Origin: an uncultured Eubacteriales bacterium | GTDB lineage: Bacteria; Bacillota; Clostridia; Christensenellales; Borkfalkiaceae | Direction: 5' to 3' | Assembly: GCA_902465495.1 (NCBI GenBank) | Contig: CABQND010000001.1 | Span: 1-64,000 of the forward strand | Length of the DNA: 64,000 nt | Part shown: in pieces, positions 8,892 through 17,748 of the stretch | How the letters are laid out: every line of letters begins with the position of its first letter | Position numbering within the stretch: position 1 is the first letter of the stretch | Program-made: the position numbers and the translations under genes | Notes under the pieces: generated by a model | The model's input: the letters and a program-made list of their open reading frames with translations, nothing else | What the model was told of the DNA's origin: nothing | Databases searched by the model: none

Positions 8892-10127
8892 ATGACCGTA
8901 TCGGAAACCTGCCGCAAGGCAAAAGAAAACGTGAATTCGATCGCGTTTGCGGGTGAAGCGGATATGAATGCGATGCTTTCGGCGGCAGCGGATGCTCTGC
9001 GCGGGCGCGCCGCGTTCATTATAGCGGAAAACAAAAAGGACATAACGTCATGCACGCGCGGCGCACAGTTTGTCGATCGTTTAATGCTGGACGAGAAGCG
9101 TATTGACGGCATTGCGGTGGGGCTGGAAAAGCTCATTGAGTTAAAATGTCCGGTCGGGGAAGTCCTTGAAGAACGTACGCTCTATAATGGTCTGCGTTTG
9201 CAGCGTGTACGCGTACCGCTTGGTGTTCTCGGGATTATCTATGAGGCGCGCCCCAATGTGACGGCGGATGCGATCGGGCTTGCGATCAAAAGCGGAAACG
9301 CGGTTGTTTTGCGAGGAAGTAAAGACGCGATATTTTCGAATAAGGCAGTCACGGCAGTCATCAAAGAAGCGATCGCGGAAAAGGGGTACAATCCCGAGTT
9401 TATTCAATTGATAGAAGATACTTCCCGCGAGGGGGCAACGCAGTTTATGCGAATGAACGGGCTTGTAGACGTTTTGATCCCCCGTGGCGGTGCGGCGCTT
9501 ATTCAAAGTGCTGTGCAAAATGCAACTGTGCCTGTTATTGAAACGGGAACGGGTAATTGTCACGTATATTTTGAAAAGAGTGCGGATCTTGAAAAAGGCA
9601 TACCGATTCTTATCAATGCCAAGACGCAACGCACTTCCGTTTGCAATGCCTGCGAAAGCCTTTTGATCGATGAGTGTTTTGCCAAAGAAAATCTTGCGGC
9701 AATTGTAAAGGCATTGCAGGATAAAGGAGTAGAGATCGTTGCCTGCGAAAAATGCAGGGCGCTCATGCCGGAACTTGCGCCGGCAACGGAAGAAGATTTT
9801 GCCGCGGAGTTTCTCGCGTTAAAAATATCGATCAAGATCGTGAACGGGGTAGAGGAAGCGGTTGCGCATATTAACCGTTACGGAACGCACCATAGTGATA
9901 GCATTGTGACCGAAGACGCTGTGGCGGCAGAGAAGTTTTTAAACGGAGTGGATAGCGCGGCGGTATATCATAATGCAAGCACGCGCTTTACGGACGGGTT
10001 CGAATTCGGCCTCGGGGCGGAAATGGGAATATCCACACAGAAGATTCATGCGCGCGGACCGATGGGCTTAAATGAGCTCACAAGTTATAAATATTGTGTA
10101 CGCGGGAATGGGCAGATCCGCGGCTGA
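8892..10127 (+). CDS. proA: Gamma-glutamyl phosphate reductase
   Basis: Second step of proline synthesis: NADPH reduction of glutamyl-5-phosphate to the semialdehyde. The 411-residue protein has the aldehyde-dehydrogenase-type fold with the catalytic Cys in QRTSVCNACESLL (near residue 252) and the typical GVLGIIYEARPNVTADA block near 112-128. The start at 8892 follows GGAG by five bases; a GTG two codons earlier overlaps the ribosome site. The partner kinase gene proB is not adjacent and is absent from this window, which is unusual because proB and proA are generally paired. Confidence 0.96.
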   Translation: MTVSETCRKAKENVNSIAFAGEADMNAMLSAAADALRGRAAFIIAENKKDITSCTRGAQFVDRLMLDEKRIDGIAVGLEKLIELKCPVGEVLEERTLYNGLRLQRVRVPLGVLGIIYEARPNVTADAIGLAIKSGNAVVLRGSKDAIFSNKAVTAVIKEAIAEKGYNPEFIQLIEDTSREGATQFMRMNGLVDVLIPRGGAALIQSAVQNATVPVIETGTGNCHVYFEKSADLEKGIPILINAKTQRTSVCNACESLLIDECFAKENLAAIVKALQDKGVEIVACEKCRALMPELAPATEEDFAAEFLALKISIKIVNGVEEAVAHINRYGTHHSDSIVTEDAVAAEKFLNGVDSAAVYHNASTRFTDGFEFGLGAEMGISTQKIHARGPMGLNELTSYKYCVRGNGQIRG

Positions 10128-10407
10128 AAAAATTTTTTGGCAAATGTATAATTGCCGCAAAAGCGAAGATACTATGAATGTCAGCGATGACAAAGCAGAT
10201 CCATTGAATGAAAAAAAGAGTTTCGAAAGAAAAGTGTTTGTGAGAAGGGTTTGCAGAAAAAAGTTATCGCTTTCATATAAAGTCACGCTTTGAATGCGGC
10301 AAAAATTCTTATACCGGACAGAGAGCCGAGGCAGATGTAGTCTGCGTTTGAGGCGGTTTCAGAAAGTATAAAAAATGCACCCGCAGGATGAAGCGGGGCA
10401 TAAAACG
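10128..10407. other. Intergenic stretch after proA with no supported gene
   Basis: About 280 bases without a convincing gene. An inverted repeat GGCAA / TTGCC surrounds TATAAT at 10139-10156. A 39-codon frame starting at ATG 10173 has only a weak ribosome site. A 73-codon frame starting inside proA is probably chance. Confidence 0.5.
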
Positions 10408-10447
10408 AAAAGGACGTGTAAGTGATTACATGTCCTTTTCTGTTTTT
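10408..10447 (+). terminator. Intrinsic terminator
   Basis: Arms 10408-10421 and 10426-10439 (fourteen pairs, one wobble) followed by a T-rich stretch. It ends transcription from the yebC-proA side. Confidence 0.8.
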
Positions 10448-10471
10448 TTACGAATTTTTTGGAACGAGCTG

Positions 10472-10500
10472 TTTACAACTTGCGGTAAATGTGGTAAAAT
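10472..10500 (+). promoter_or_regulatory. Sigma-A promoter for the Ig-like/MBL operon
   Basis: TTTACA at 10472-10477, a 17-base spacer and TAAAAT at 10495-10500, 25 bases before the ribosome site GAAAGGAGG. Confidence 0.75.
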
Positions 10501-10525
10501 AAAACAAAGCCGAAAGGAGGTGTTT

Positions 10526-10945
10526 ATGGCTCGAAAAAAAAGCAAAGTACAAAAATCTGCAGAAAAAGCTGTTAAAAAAACACATACGGCGACAATCGTG
10601 TTGGCAATATTGTTTTTGCTCATCGGGGCCGCTGTTGGGATTTTTGTGTCCATGCAATTAACCAAAAACGACGAGTTTGAATTGCGCGGCGAGAGATGCG
10701 TGTATCTGGAAATCGGCGATGTATATGAAGAGGCTGGCTGGACGGCGATTTCGTTTCGGCGCGATGTTTCAGACAAAGTTGTTGTGACTGGAAATATTGT
10801 CAACACAAGCGAAGAGGGGATATATCAGATCATTTATACGCTGAATGATTTTCGTTTTTCTGAGGCGCGTCGTGTTCGTTATGTCGTCGTAGGAGAACCC
10901 GAGGAACTTGCTGAATTTAAAGAATGGCTTGAGGGGGTGAAATAA
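10526..10945 (+). CDS. Membrane-anchored Ig-like (DUF5011-type) protein
   Basis: A 139-residue protein with a basic cytoplasmic start, one membrane helix (about 22-46), and an external domain. The pattern VYEEAGWTA...VVVTGNIVNTSEEGIYQIIYTLND...RRVRYVVV resembles the bacterial Ig-like DUF5011 fold found on surface proteins (inferred from pattern). The start at 10526 has AAGGAGG five to six bases upstream; an in-frame extension to 10388 crosses the promoter and terminator and is rejected. Its stop overlaps the next start by one base (TAATG), so it is translationally coupled to the MBL-fold protein and the two may act together at the cell surface. Confidence 0.7.
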   Translation: MARKKSKVQKSAEKAVKKTHTATIVLAILFLLIGAAVGIFVSMQLTKNDEFELRGERCVYLEIGDVYEEAGWTAISFRRDVSDKVVVTGNIVNTSEEGIYQIIYTLNDFRFSEARRVRYVVVGEPEELAEFKEWLEGVK

Positions 10946-12072
10946 TGGCAAAAAAGTTTTCTTTCGGTAAAACACTTGTTGCCTGTTTCCTTGCGCTGGT
11001 TATCGGGTTTGTCGCGGCGTTCTTTCTTTGGTCATATACTCATCGCGAGACGATGGGCGATTCGATTTACGTATCGGGGGATCTGCAATTCCATTTCATG
11101 CAACTCGGAAACAATTATACGGGCGATAGTATTTACATAAAAGCAGGCGATACGGATATTTTAATTGACGCGGGTTCTCGTGCGGATAGTACGGATACAA
11201 CGTCGGAATACATCGATCAATTCTGTACGGACGGTGTTTTGGAATATGTGATCGCGACGCACGCGGATCGAGATCATATTGCCGGATTTGCGGGAAGCAA
11301 CGATTCTCCGAGTATTTTCGAACGGTACGAATGCAAGACGATCATTGATTTTGCCCAGACAAACAAAACAACGAATGTTTATAAGAAATATGTCGAGAAT
11401 CGCGATGCGGAAGTGAAAGCGGGAGCAGTGCATTATACTGCACTGGAATGCTGGAACGAAACAAACGGAGCGCAGCGATCGTATGAAATTGCAGACGGCG
11501 TAACAATGAACATCTTGTATACGAAGTATTATGAAGAACATACTTCGGACGAAAACAATTACTCGGTATGTCTGTTGTTCACGCAGGGCGAGCGGAATTT
11601 CTTGTTTACGGGTGACTTGGAAAAAGAGGGAGAAGAGAGTCTGGTAGAAAGCAACACACTTCCCAAAGTGGAGCTGTTCAAGGCAGGACATCACGGCTCG
11701 GGTACGTCGTCAGGGGATGCGCTTCTGTCTGTGATACAGCCGAAGATTATTTGTGTTTGCTGCTGTGCGGGGAGTGTAGAGTACACGCAAAATCTGGAGA
11801 ATACGTTCCCGTATCAAACGACGATTGACCGATTTGCGAAATACACCGATCAGGTGTATGTAACAACTTACGGAACAATCGAACTGACGAAGGATGATGA
11901 GGGCAAAGATAAATACGTGGATACGGGGTTTGCGCCCTTGCACGGAAACATTGTCGTGACGTCCAAGAGTTCCGGTGTGAAAGTTTCATGTTCGGCAAAT
12001 GACGGCGTTCTTTTAAAAGACACGGAATGGTTCAAGAACAACCGAAAAACGCCGACGGAATGGCTTTCCTGA
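10945..12072 (+). CDS. Secreted/anchored ComEC-type metallo-beta-lactamase-fold hydrolase
   Basis: A 375-residue protein with an N-terminal signal anchor (about 9-30) and an external MBL fold. Metal ligands are visible in THADRDH (near residue 110), FLFTGDLEKEG (about 214-224) and KAGHHGSGTSSGD (about 245-257), the pattern of the hydrolase domain attached to ComEC and its stand-alone relatives. It has no ComEC channel helices, so a DNA-uptake role is not implied; the substrate (nucleic acid or phosphodiester) is inference. It contains an odd VCCCAG Cys cluster near 271-276. It is translationally coupled to the Ig-like membrane protein upstream. Confidence 0.85.
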   Translation: MAKKFSFGKTLVACFLALVIGFVAAFFLWSYTHRETMGDSIYVSGDLQFHFMQLGNNYTGDSIYIKAGDTDILIDAGSRADSTDTTSEYIDQFCTDGVLEYVIATHADRDHIAGFAGSNDSPSIFERYECKTIIDFAQTNKTTNVYKKYVENRDAEVKAGAVHYTALECWNETNGAQRSYEIADGVTMNILYTKYYEEHTSDENNYSVCLLFTQGERNFLFTGDLEKEGEESLVESNTLPKVELFKAGHHGSGTSSGDALLSVIQPKIICVCCCAGSVEYTQNLENTFPYQTTIDRFAKYTDQVYVTTYGTIELTKDDEGKDKYVDTGFAPLHGNIVVTSKSSGVKVSCSANDGVLLKDTEWFKNNRKTPTEWLS

Positions 12073-12091
12073 TAAAATCGATTGGCAAAGA

Positions 12092-12131
12092 GGCGGGTAT
12101 AAGCAAAATCAATGCTTTCCCCGCCTTTTTT
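12092..12131 (+). terminator. Intrinsic terminator after MBL gene
   Basis: GGCGGG...AGCA pairs with TGCT...CCGCC, followed by a run of seven T. Confidence 0.8.
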
Positions 12132-12144
12132 TGCATTAAAATAT

Positions 12145-12173
12145 TTGCGAAATTATGGAAAAAGTATTAAAAT
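12145..12173 (+). promoter_or_regulatory. Sigma-A promoter of typA
   Basis: TTGCGA at 12145-12150, a 17-base spacer and TAAAAT at 12168-12173. Confidence 0.7.
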
Positions 12174-12206
12174 AGGAAGGAAAGTTTGAAATTCAGGAGA
12201 AATGTT

Positions 12207-14033
12207 TTGATTCGGAACGATTTACGGAACGTGGCGATCATTGCACACGTAGACCACGGTAAGACGACTCTGGTCGATCAGATGCTCAAACAGAGCGGGA
12301 CATTCAGGGAAAATCAGGTAGTGGAAGACCGCGTCATGGACTCCAACGCGATTGAGCGCGAGCGCGGCATTACCATTTTGGCGAAAAACACATCCATTCA
12401 TTATCACGGTGTCAAGATCAACATTATCGACACGCCGGGCCACGCAGATTTCGGCGGGGAGGTTGAGCGCGTATTGAAAATGGTCAACGGTGTGCTTTTG
12501 CTCGTCGATGCGGCGGAGGGGCCGATGCCGCAGACGCGCTTTGTTATGCAGAAGGCGCTCGAGCTCAATCACAGACTGATCATTGTGGTGAATAAAGTCG
12601 ATCGTCCTGACGCGCGTATTGCGGAAGTACAGGATGAAATATTGGAGCTTCTCATCGATTTGAATGCGACGGACGATCAGCTTGAAAGTCCGATTGTATT
12701 CTGCTCGGGGCGCGCCGGCACGGCTTCGCGTTATGCGGATAAGGAGGGCACGGATCTAACGCCCTTGTTCGATACGATTCTCAATCATATTCCGCCCATG
12801 GAAGTGGATGAGACGGCGCCCATGCAGTTGCTGGTTTCTTCCATTGACTATAACGATTATGTGGGTCGAATCGGTATCGGCCGTATTGAACGCGGCTGTG
12901 TTAAAGCCAATCAGGAAGTGGCGATCTGCAACCATAATATTCCCGGCATGAATAAGCGAGGAAAACTTGTGAATCTGTATCAGATCGAGGGGCTTGCTCG
13001 TGTGCCTGCGGAAAGTGCCGTGGCTGGGGATATTGTCTGTTTTTCGGGATTGGAGGGAATTAACATCGGCGATACAGTCTGTGCAACAGACTGTGTGGAG
13101 GCGGTGTCCTTTGTCAAGATCAGTGAGCCGACGGTTGAAATGACTTTTTCGGTCAATGACAGTCCGTTTGCGGGCAAGGAAGGGAAATTTGTGACTTCCC
13201 GTCATTTGCGCGACAGATTGTACCGTGAACTTCTGCGCGACGTATCCTTAAAGGTGGAAGATACGGATACGGCGGAAGCGTTTAAAGTGAGCGGCAGAGG
13301 AGAAATGCATCTTTCGATCTTGATCGAGAATATGCGCCGCGAAGGGTATGAGTTTCAGGTCAGTACTCCGAAAGTTTTGTACAAGACCATTGACGGGCAG
13401 TTGTATGAGCCGGTCGAACGTTTGATCGTTGACGTACCGGAAGACGGTACCGGTTCGGTTTTTCAGAGTATGGGCGAGCGTAAGGGTGAGCTTGTGCATA
13501 TGAGTGCGATCGGTTCACGTATGCGTTTGGAATTTTTGATTCCCGCGCGCGGGCTGTTCGGGTATAAAAGCGAATTTTTGACGCAAACAAAAGGCGAGGG
13601 CGTCATGAATTCCATTTTCTTTGAATACCAGCCGTATAAAGGCGACTTGAAGCGCCGCGATACCGGATCTCTTGTTGCGTTTGAAACGGGCGAAGCGGTG
13701 ACGTACGGGCTTTTCAATGCACAAGATCGCGGGATTTTGTTTGTAGATCCGGGCACACAGGTGTATGAGGGCATGGTTGTGGGTGTTTCCCCTAAGAGCG
13801 ATGACATCAACGTCAATGTATGTAAGAAAAAGCATATGACGAATACGCGTGCGGCGGGAAGCGATGACGCGATGCGTTTGAATACGCCTAAAAAGATGAG
13901 CCTGGAAGAATGCCTTGAATTCTTGAACGACGACGAGCTTTTGGAAGTTACGCCGCTTTCACTGCGCGTACGCAAACGTATCTTGGACAGCGAATTGCGA
14001 GCAAAAGCGCGGGCAAAAGAGAAAAAGGCATAA
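12207..14033 (+). CDS. typA: Translational GTPase TypA/BipA
   Basis: A ribosome-binding GTPase involved in 50S assembly and stress adaptation. I start it at TTG 12207 because AGGAGA (12195-12200) lies six bases upstream and the product then begins with the canonical [25 protein letters not shown] seven codons earlier has no ribosome site. The 608-residue protein shows G1 AHVDHGKTT (13-21), G3 [15 protein letters not shown]4 NKVDRPDAR, then EF-G-like domains II, III and V and the BipA-specific C-terminal domain ([16 protein letters not shown] near residue 540). It is followed by the yabP cluster. Confidence 0.96.
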   Translation: MIRNDLRNVAIIAHVDHGKTTLVDQMLKQSGTFRENQVVEDRVMDSNAIERERGITILAKNTSIHYHGVKINIIDTPGHADFGGEVERVLKMVNGVLLLVDAAEGPMPQTRFVMQKALELNHRLIIVVNKVDRPDARIAEVQDEILELLIDLNATDDQLESPIVFCSGRAGTASRYADKEGTDLTPLFDTILNHIPPMEVDETAPMQLLVSSIDYNDYVGRIGIGRIERGCVKANQEVAICNHNIPGMNKRGKLVNLYQIEGLARVPAESAVAGDIVCFSGLEGINIGDTVCATDCVEAVSFVKISEPTVEMTFSVNDSPFAGKEGKFVTSRHLRDRLYRELLRDVSLKVEDTDTAEAFKVSGRGEMHLSILIENMRREGYEFQVSTPKVLYKTIDGQLYEPVERLIVDVPEDGTGSVFQSMGERKGELVHMSAIGSRMRLEFLIPARGLFGYKSEFLTQTKGEGVMNSIFFEYQPYKGDLKRRDTGSLVAFETGEAVTYGLFNAQDRGILFVDPGTQVYEGMVVGVSPKSDDINVNVCKKKHMTNTRAAGSDDAMRLNTPKKMSLEECLEFLNDDELLEVTPLSLRVRKRILDSELRAKARAKEKKA

Positions 14034-14091
14034 ATTACGCAAGATGATTCATAAAATATCCCTGACGACAATGTTCGGAGGGGATTTTTTT

Positions 14092-14349
14092 ATGGAAGAA
14101 AACAAGCCGCAGACAGTACTCATCGAGGAGCAGAAAAAGATCACGATGACGGGAGTTGCGAGCGTGGATTCTTTTTCGGCGCAGCAAATTGCGCTGACAC
14201 TGGAAAACGGTCGGGCGACGGTCAGCGGAGAGGATCTGAAAATCACTAATTTTTCCAAATCGAATGGCTCGTTTTCGGCTGCGGGAAAGATTACCGGTGT
14301 TCGGTTTTATGCGAAAAAAGAAAAGATCGTCAAGAGGCTTTTCGGCTGA
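14092..14349 (+). CDS. yabP: Sporulation protein YabP/YqfC family
   Basis: An 85-residue protein of the YabP family, needed for normal spore formation and forming a pair with YabQ. The family pattern is visible in ITMTGVASVDSFSAQQIALTLENG and the end FYAKKEKIVKRLFG. The start at 14092 has GGAGGGG (14078-14084) just upstream; the longer frame start at 14044 is rejected. Its stop overlaps the yabQ start by one base. The order yabP-yabQ-divIC matches B. subtilis. Confidence 0.9.
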   Translation: MEENKPQTVLIEEQKKITMTGVASVDSFSAQQIALTLENGRATVSGEDLKITNFSKSNGSFSAAGKITGVRFYAKKEKIVKRLFG

Positions 14350-14876
14350 TGACGGAAGTAGGTGCGGTGTTTGCCTGTGCGCTTACGGGCGTGTTTGCCG
14401 GGCTATTGTATGAATTAAACCGAATCTTTCGTTATTTTGTAAAAAACAGGGCGGCAACAATGATTGCAGACGTCCTGTTCTTTGCCGTGTTCGGGATAAT
14501 AATGGTGGGAGCGTCTGCTCTGTTCAGATTGCCTGACTTCCGTTTGTATATGTACATATCGGCAGTTGTCGGATTTTTTTTGTACGGCGAAACTTTGCAT
14601 AGAATACTTGCATTTTTTGCAAAGAAATTGTATAATAAACTCAGGAGCAGTTGTGCGCCCCTGTACGCGCGGCTGAAAGAGATCCGTGAAAGAAGAAAAG
14701 TTCAAAAAAATCGTAATAGGAGCGACCGTCGCCGCCGTCGTGCTGTTCGTGTTTCTGCTCGTGTTTTGGATTTGCCAAATGATTTCGATCTCAGTCAAAA
14801 ATCGCAGGATCGAAGAGCTGAAAGAGGAAATCGCCCGCTACGAACAGATCATAGAAACGTCCGAGAACGATCTTGA
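14349..14876 (+). CDS. yabQ: Spore cortex biosynthesis protein YabQ
   Basis: A membrane protein required for cortex formation in B. subtilis. Three to four hydrophobic helices occupy about residues 5-22, 35-58 and 62-85, then a basic tail. It is recognised mainly by topology, the GVFAGLLYELNRIFR segment and its place between yabP and divIC. The frame runs on for 191 bases past the divIC start; the part after about residue 112 is an arginine-rich tail whose codons are dictated by the divIC membrane helix. A frame change near the divIC start or a genuine overlap would both explain this. Confidence 0.82.
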   Translation: MTEVGAVFACALTGVFAGLLYELNRIFRYFVKNRAATMIADVLFFAVFGIIMVGASALFRLPDFRLYMYISAVVGFFLYGETLHRILAFFAKKLYNKLRSSCAPLYARLKEIRERRKVQKNRNRSDRRRRRAVRVSARVLDLPNDFDLSQKSQDRRAERGNRPLRTDHRNVRERS

Positions 14877-14955
14877 AATTTATTACTCGGAGCTTTGGCT
14901 GGAAATGGCGGCGCGTGAACTTGGGATGCTCGGATACGGGGATATTGTTTTGTAG
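14686..14955 (+). CDS. divIC: Septum formation initiator, DivIC/FtsB family
   Basis: An 89-residue bitopic division protein: short basic cytoplasmic start, one membrane helix (about 8-30), then a coiled coil (IEELKEEIARYEQII) and the C-terminal AARELGMLGYGDIVL typical of the DivIC/FtsB/FtsL-like family. It would act in the FtsQLB-type divisome complex. The start is GTG at 14686 with a weak AGAG upstream; a later start would remove the membrane helix. It overlaps the yabQ frame by 191 bases. Confidence 0.88.
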   Translation: MKEEKFKKIVIGATVAAVVLFVFLLVFWICQMISISVKNRRIEELKEEIARYEQIIETSENDLEIYYSELWLEMAARELGMLGYGDIVL

Positions 14956-14963
14956 GAGAAAAC

Positions 14964-15830
14964 ATGAAATATTCGGTGATCGACATCGGTTCGAATTCCG
15001 TCCGCCTGCTGTTGTGGGCGGACGGTTGTTCTGTATATAAAAAAATTAACACGACACGGTTGGGGTCGGGCGTAGAAAAAGACGGTGCGCTTTCCGAAGA
15101 GGCGATTGCGCGCACGGTTTTGGCGGTTAAGCAGTTTTCTGTGCAGGCGCGGCAGGATGGTGCGAAAGAGGTTTTTGCTTTTGCGACAGCAGCTGTAAGG
15201 AGCGCAAAAAACGGCGCGGATTTTGTATTGGCCGTCAAAAATGCGTGTGGGCTGGACGTGGATGTGATCAGCGGTGAAGAGGAGGCGCGCATCGGGCTTT
15301 TGGGCGCTTTGGAAGGACGCGACGGAGGGATTATCGATGTCGGCGGCGCGAGCAGCGAAGTTACGGTCGGAAAGAGGGGCAAGATTGTCTATGCGGTCAG
15401 CGCGGATGTCGGAGCTGTACGCCTGAAAGACGCCTGCGGCGAAAATATCGCGGCATTGAGATCGTTTATCGACGAAAGGATCGCTGTGTATGGAGAAATA
15501 CCGCGCTGTGAAATGACGGCGGTAGGCGGTACAGCGACGACGCTGGCAGCGCTTGTCGGACAAGTCGAGCCGTACGATCCGCAAAAGACGCACGGCATGG
15601 TTATTTCGACGGAAGAAGTGCTTTTTTGGTCGGAAAAACTTCTTTCTATGCCGCAGGAAGAACGGTTGTGTCTGAAAGGCATGGATAAAAATCGTGCCGA
15701 TATTTTGGGCGGCGGGCTGTTGCTGCTGTATTCCGTTCTTTGCAAAGCCGGGGCAGAACGCTTTACAGTGAGCGAAAAGGATAATATGGAAGGGTATCTT
15801 CTGGACAAATGCGGGAGGGACAAATCGTGA
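14964..15830 (+). CDS. Ppx/GppA-type phosphatase
   Basis: A 288-residue exopolyphosphatase/pppGpp phosphatase family protein with the ASKHA fold: phosphate-1 loop MKYSVIDIGSNSVRLLLW, the SGEEEARIGLLGAL block near 100-113, and the phosphate-2 loop IIDVGGASSEVTV near 118-130. It lacks the long C-terminal HD region of the E. coli enzymes, as usual for short Firmicute forms. TAGGAG lies seven bases upstream. It follows divIC, a common clostridial arrangement. The actual substrate, polyphosphate or pppGpp, cannot be told from sequence. Confidence 0.88.
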   Translation: MKYSVIDIGSNSVRLLLWADGCSVYKKINTTRLGSGVEKDGALSEEAIARTVLAVKQFSVQARQDGAKEVFAFATAAVRSAKNGADFVLAVKNACGLDVDVISGEEEARIGLLGALEGRDGGIIDVGGASSEVTVGKRGKIVYAVSADVGAVRLKDACGENIAALRSFIDERIAVYGEIPRCEMTAVGGTATTLAALVGQVEPYDPQKTHGMVISTEEVLFWSEKLLSMPQEERLCLKGMDKNRADILGGGLLLLYSVLCKAGAERFTVSEKDNMEGYLLDKCGRDKS

Positions 15831-16954
15831 ATCCCGTTTTTGAAAAATTTTTGCGTTTCTTCGGGCTCGTCATCGCTTTTTTGCTTGGCGGTACGGTAGT
15901 ATATATCGGTTATTTACAGTTTTGGAGCGAACTCGGTTCGGCGCTGATAATTTTGCTGCTTGTTTTGGGCGGTGTGGTATCAAGCATTGTGTGCAGTGCA
16001 TTTCATGAATTGGGGCATTTGGTTTTCGGGTGGCTTTGCGGGTTTCGGTTTAACAGTATCCGCATTGGCTTTTTTACAATGTTTCGCCGTGAAGGGAAAA
16101 TTCGATTTTCGTTTCAGGAATTGCCTTCATCGTTGGCGGGTGCTACCGAAATGCTTCCGAAAACATCGGAAAAATTATATTCGCGTTTTCTTGCTGTGAT
16201 ATGCGGAGGTTTGGTTTTTTCTTTTCTCTTTCTTGTCGGGGCGGCGGTATCGTTGATTTTGTATAAGAGCCTTCCCTTTGCCGCTTATATGTTTTTATGT
16301 ACATCACTTCCGTTTGCGTTTCATATTTTTTATTATAATGTTTTGCCATTCAATGATGACAATATGGATACAGACGGAGGAATGTTGCGCGGATTGTTCA
16401 AGCAGGAAACTTCCTATCTTACATCTGTCAACGTACTAGCCATTGAAGGATATCTTTATCAGGGGTATACGCCTTCACAGATTTCGCGCGAACTGTATTT
16501 CGGATTGCCGCAGCTTCCGGAAGACGATTTGAATTTTATTATTTTGACGGATTACCGCTTCAATTATTATCTTGATTGCGGGGATATCGCAAACGCTTGC
16601 AAAGCGGGAGATCGCCTGGAAAGCCTTCTCGAATATGTGCCTAAATTTTATAAAAACGAGATATTGACGGACATATTATATTGTAAAAGTTGTTTGCAAA
16701 GGGACAAGCAGGCTGCCGAGAGATATTATGAGCAGACTTCGATATATTTGAAAGGAGAAAACAGCTTGCGGACGCGTCGTATTTTGGCGGCGTATGCGTT
16801 GTATGTGCAAGAGGATAAAATGGCTGCTTTGCGAGAAGTGAACGAAGCGGAGCGTAAAGCGGAAGATTATGAAATCAGGGGTGTAGAAAAGTACGAGCGA
16901 AAGTTGATAGCCGGAATTCGTGCCGGAATTATAGAACAGCATATGACAGAATAA
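15827..16954 (+). CDS. M50 (site-2-protease-like) membrane metallopeptidase
   Basis: A 375-residue integral membrane protein. HELGH (about residues 61-65) in a hydrophobic helix is the zinc site of M50 proteases, and the second motif NVLPFNDDNMDTDGGM (near 173-188) supplies the distal DG ligand. Four to five helices fill the first 190 residues. The remaining 185 residues are soluble and helical, with TPR-like spacing. The start is GTG 15827, preceded by GGAGGGA and overlapping the ppx stop by four bases, so the genes are coupled. It differs from SpoIVFB and RseP in having no CBS or PDZ domain. The substrate is unknown. Confidence 0.8.
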   Translation: MNPVFEKFLRFFGLVIAFLLGGTVVYIGYLQFWSELGSALIILLLVLGGVVSSIVCSAFHELGHLVFGWLCGFRFNSIRIGFFTMFRREGKIRFSFQELPSSLAGATEMLPKTSEKLYSRFLAVICGGLVFSFLFLVGAAVSLILYKSLPFAAYMFLCTSLPFAFHIFYYNVLPFNDDNMDTDGGMLRGLFKQETSYLTSVNVLAIEGYLYQGYTPSQISRELYFGLPQLPEDDLNFIILTDYRFNYYLDCGDIANACKAGDRLESLLEYVPKFYKNEILTDILYCKSCLQRDKQAAERYYEQTSIYLKGENSLRTRRILAAYALYVQEDKMAALREVNEAERKAEDYEIRGVEKYERKLIAGIRAGIIEQHMTE

Positions 16955-17010
16955 ACAAAAAACGCGGCGTAAAATAGAGTGTGTCTTATAGAAATTTTTT
17001 ATACAGTATG

Positions 17011-17044
17011 AAAGGATAGCGAAAAATTTCGCTATCCTTTTCAT
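17011..17044 (+). terminator. Intrinsic terminator, possibly bidirectional
   Basis: Arms 17011-17024 and 17027-17040 (AAAGGATAGCGAAA and its complement) followed by TTTTCATTTTT, between convergent genes. Confidence 0.85.
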
Positions 17045-17134
17045 TTTTGTAAAAGAAAATCACTTGCTAAGTAATATGCCTCCCAAAAGCTTGACAGTTT
17101 TGGTATCAATTTAGTCCTACGGGGCTGATTTCGT

Positions 17135-17572
17135 TTATTTTCTCCCCAAAAGAGTATCGAGGGAGATATAGAGCGCAGCTGCTAAAGTAATAAGACTGAC
17201 GAGGGAAGGAGTTTGTTTTCCTGCGTACCAACGCAGAAGTTGTGACTCGTCTATGTTGGTCTTTTTGTGGATTTGGTATCTGGTCATTTTTGAGTTGTCT
17301 ATGGCTGCTTTCACGTTTTCTGAAACGCTGCCTGTTACGGTAAACGTTTGCGGAGTGAAATCAGCGATGAACCCGAACAAATAGTCTAAAGGGCAACGAA
17401 AGACATCGGCAATTTTGATAGCGTTTTCCAAAGAAGGAGTGTGTTCTTTATTCAAAAAGTCGTAAAGTCTGGATAACCGTATTTTAGTTTTTTCGGAAAG
17501 TTCTTTGATAGACATGCCGCTGTCGGCAAGAAGTTCTTTCAGGCAATCTCCAAAGTAATTTAAATGATCCAT
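17135..17572 (-). CDS. Tandem XRE-type helix-turn-helix regulator
   Basis: A 145-residue DNA-binding protein with two Cro/CI-like HTH domains. The first (about 4-60) has MSIKELSEKTKIRLSRLYDFLN; the second (about 82-143) has MTRYQIHKKTNIDESQLLRWYAGKQTPS. There is no ligand or enzymatic domain. The start at 17572 has GGGAGGG eight bases upstream; a longer frame to 17608 overlaps this ribosome site. It is divergent from a 51-residue gene whose promoter carries an inverted repeat, so it probably controls that gene and itself. Confidence 0.8.
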   Translation of the reverse strand: MDHLNYFGDCLKELLADSGMSIKELSEKTKIRLSRLYDFLNKEHTPSLENAIKIADVFRCPLDYLFGFIADFTPQTFTVTGSVSENVKAAIDNSKMTRYQIHKKTNIDESQLLRWYAGKQTPSLVSLITLAAALYISLDTLLGRK

Positions 17573-17668
17573 AAGGCGATCCCTCCCTCGGCAAAAAGTT
17601 TTCGACAAAATTCGTCAAACGTTTTAAATGAATCAATAATATTATGTCATTTTGATGGCTTTCAATGC

Positions 17669-17697
17669 TTGATATTCCCACGAAAATCAAGTATACT
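17669..17697 (+). promoter_or_regulatory. Promoter with dyad operator before the 51-aa gene
   Basis: TTGATA at 17669-17674, a 17-base spacer and TATACT at 17692-17697. An inverted repeat CTTGAT-N12-ATCAAG (17668-17691) covers the -35 box and touches the -10, the expected place for a repressor such as the divergent HTH protein. Confidence 0.7.
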
Positions 17698-17748
17698 AAA
17701 TATAAATTAACGGTGCGCAGCGTTAAGAATAAAAAGGAGGCTGACGAA

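Noticed and set aside
10072..10293. A 73-codon frame starting inside proA
   Set aside because: No ribosome site, no domain; the downstream part could hold a 39-codon frame but support is too weak.
10388..10525. N-terminal extension of the Ig-like protein
   Set aside because: It would cross an intrinsic terminator and the promoter; the ATG at 10526 has a strong ribosome site.
16950..16966. Half copy of the hairpin found at 17949
   Set aside because: AACAAAAAACGCGGCG recurs near 16954 and 17949, but only the second has the complementary arm; probably a remnant of a duplicated terminator rather than a mobile repeat.
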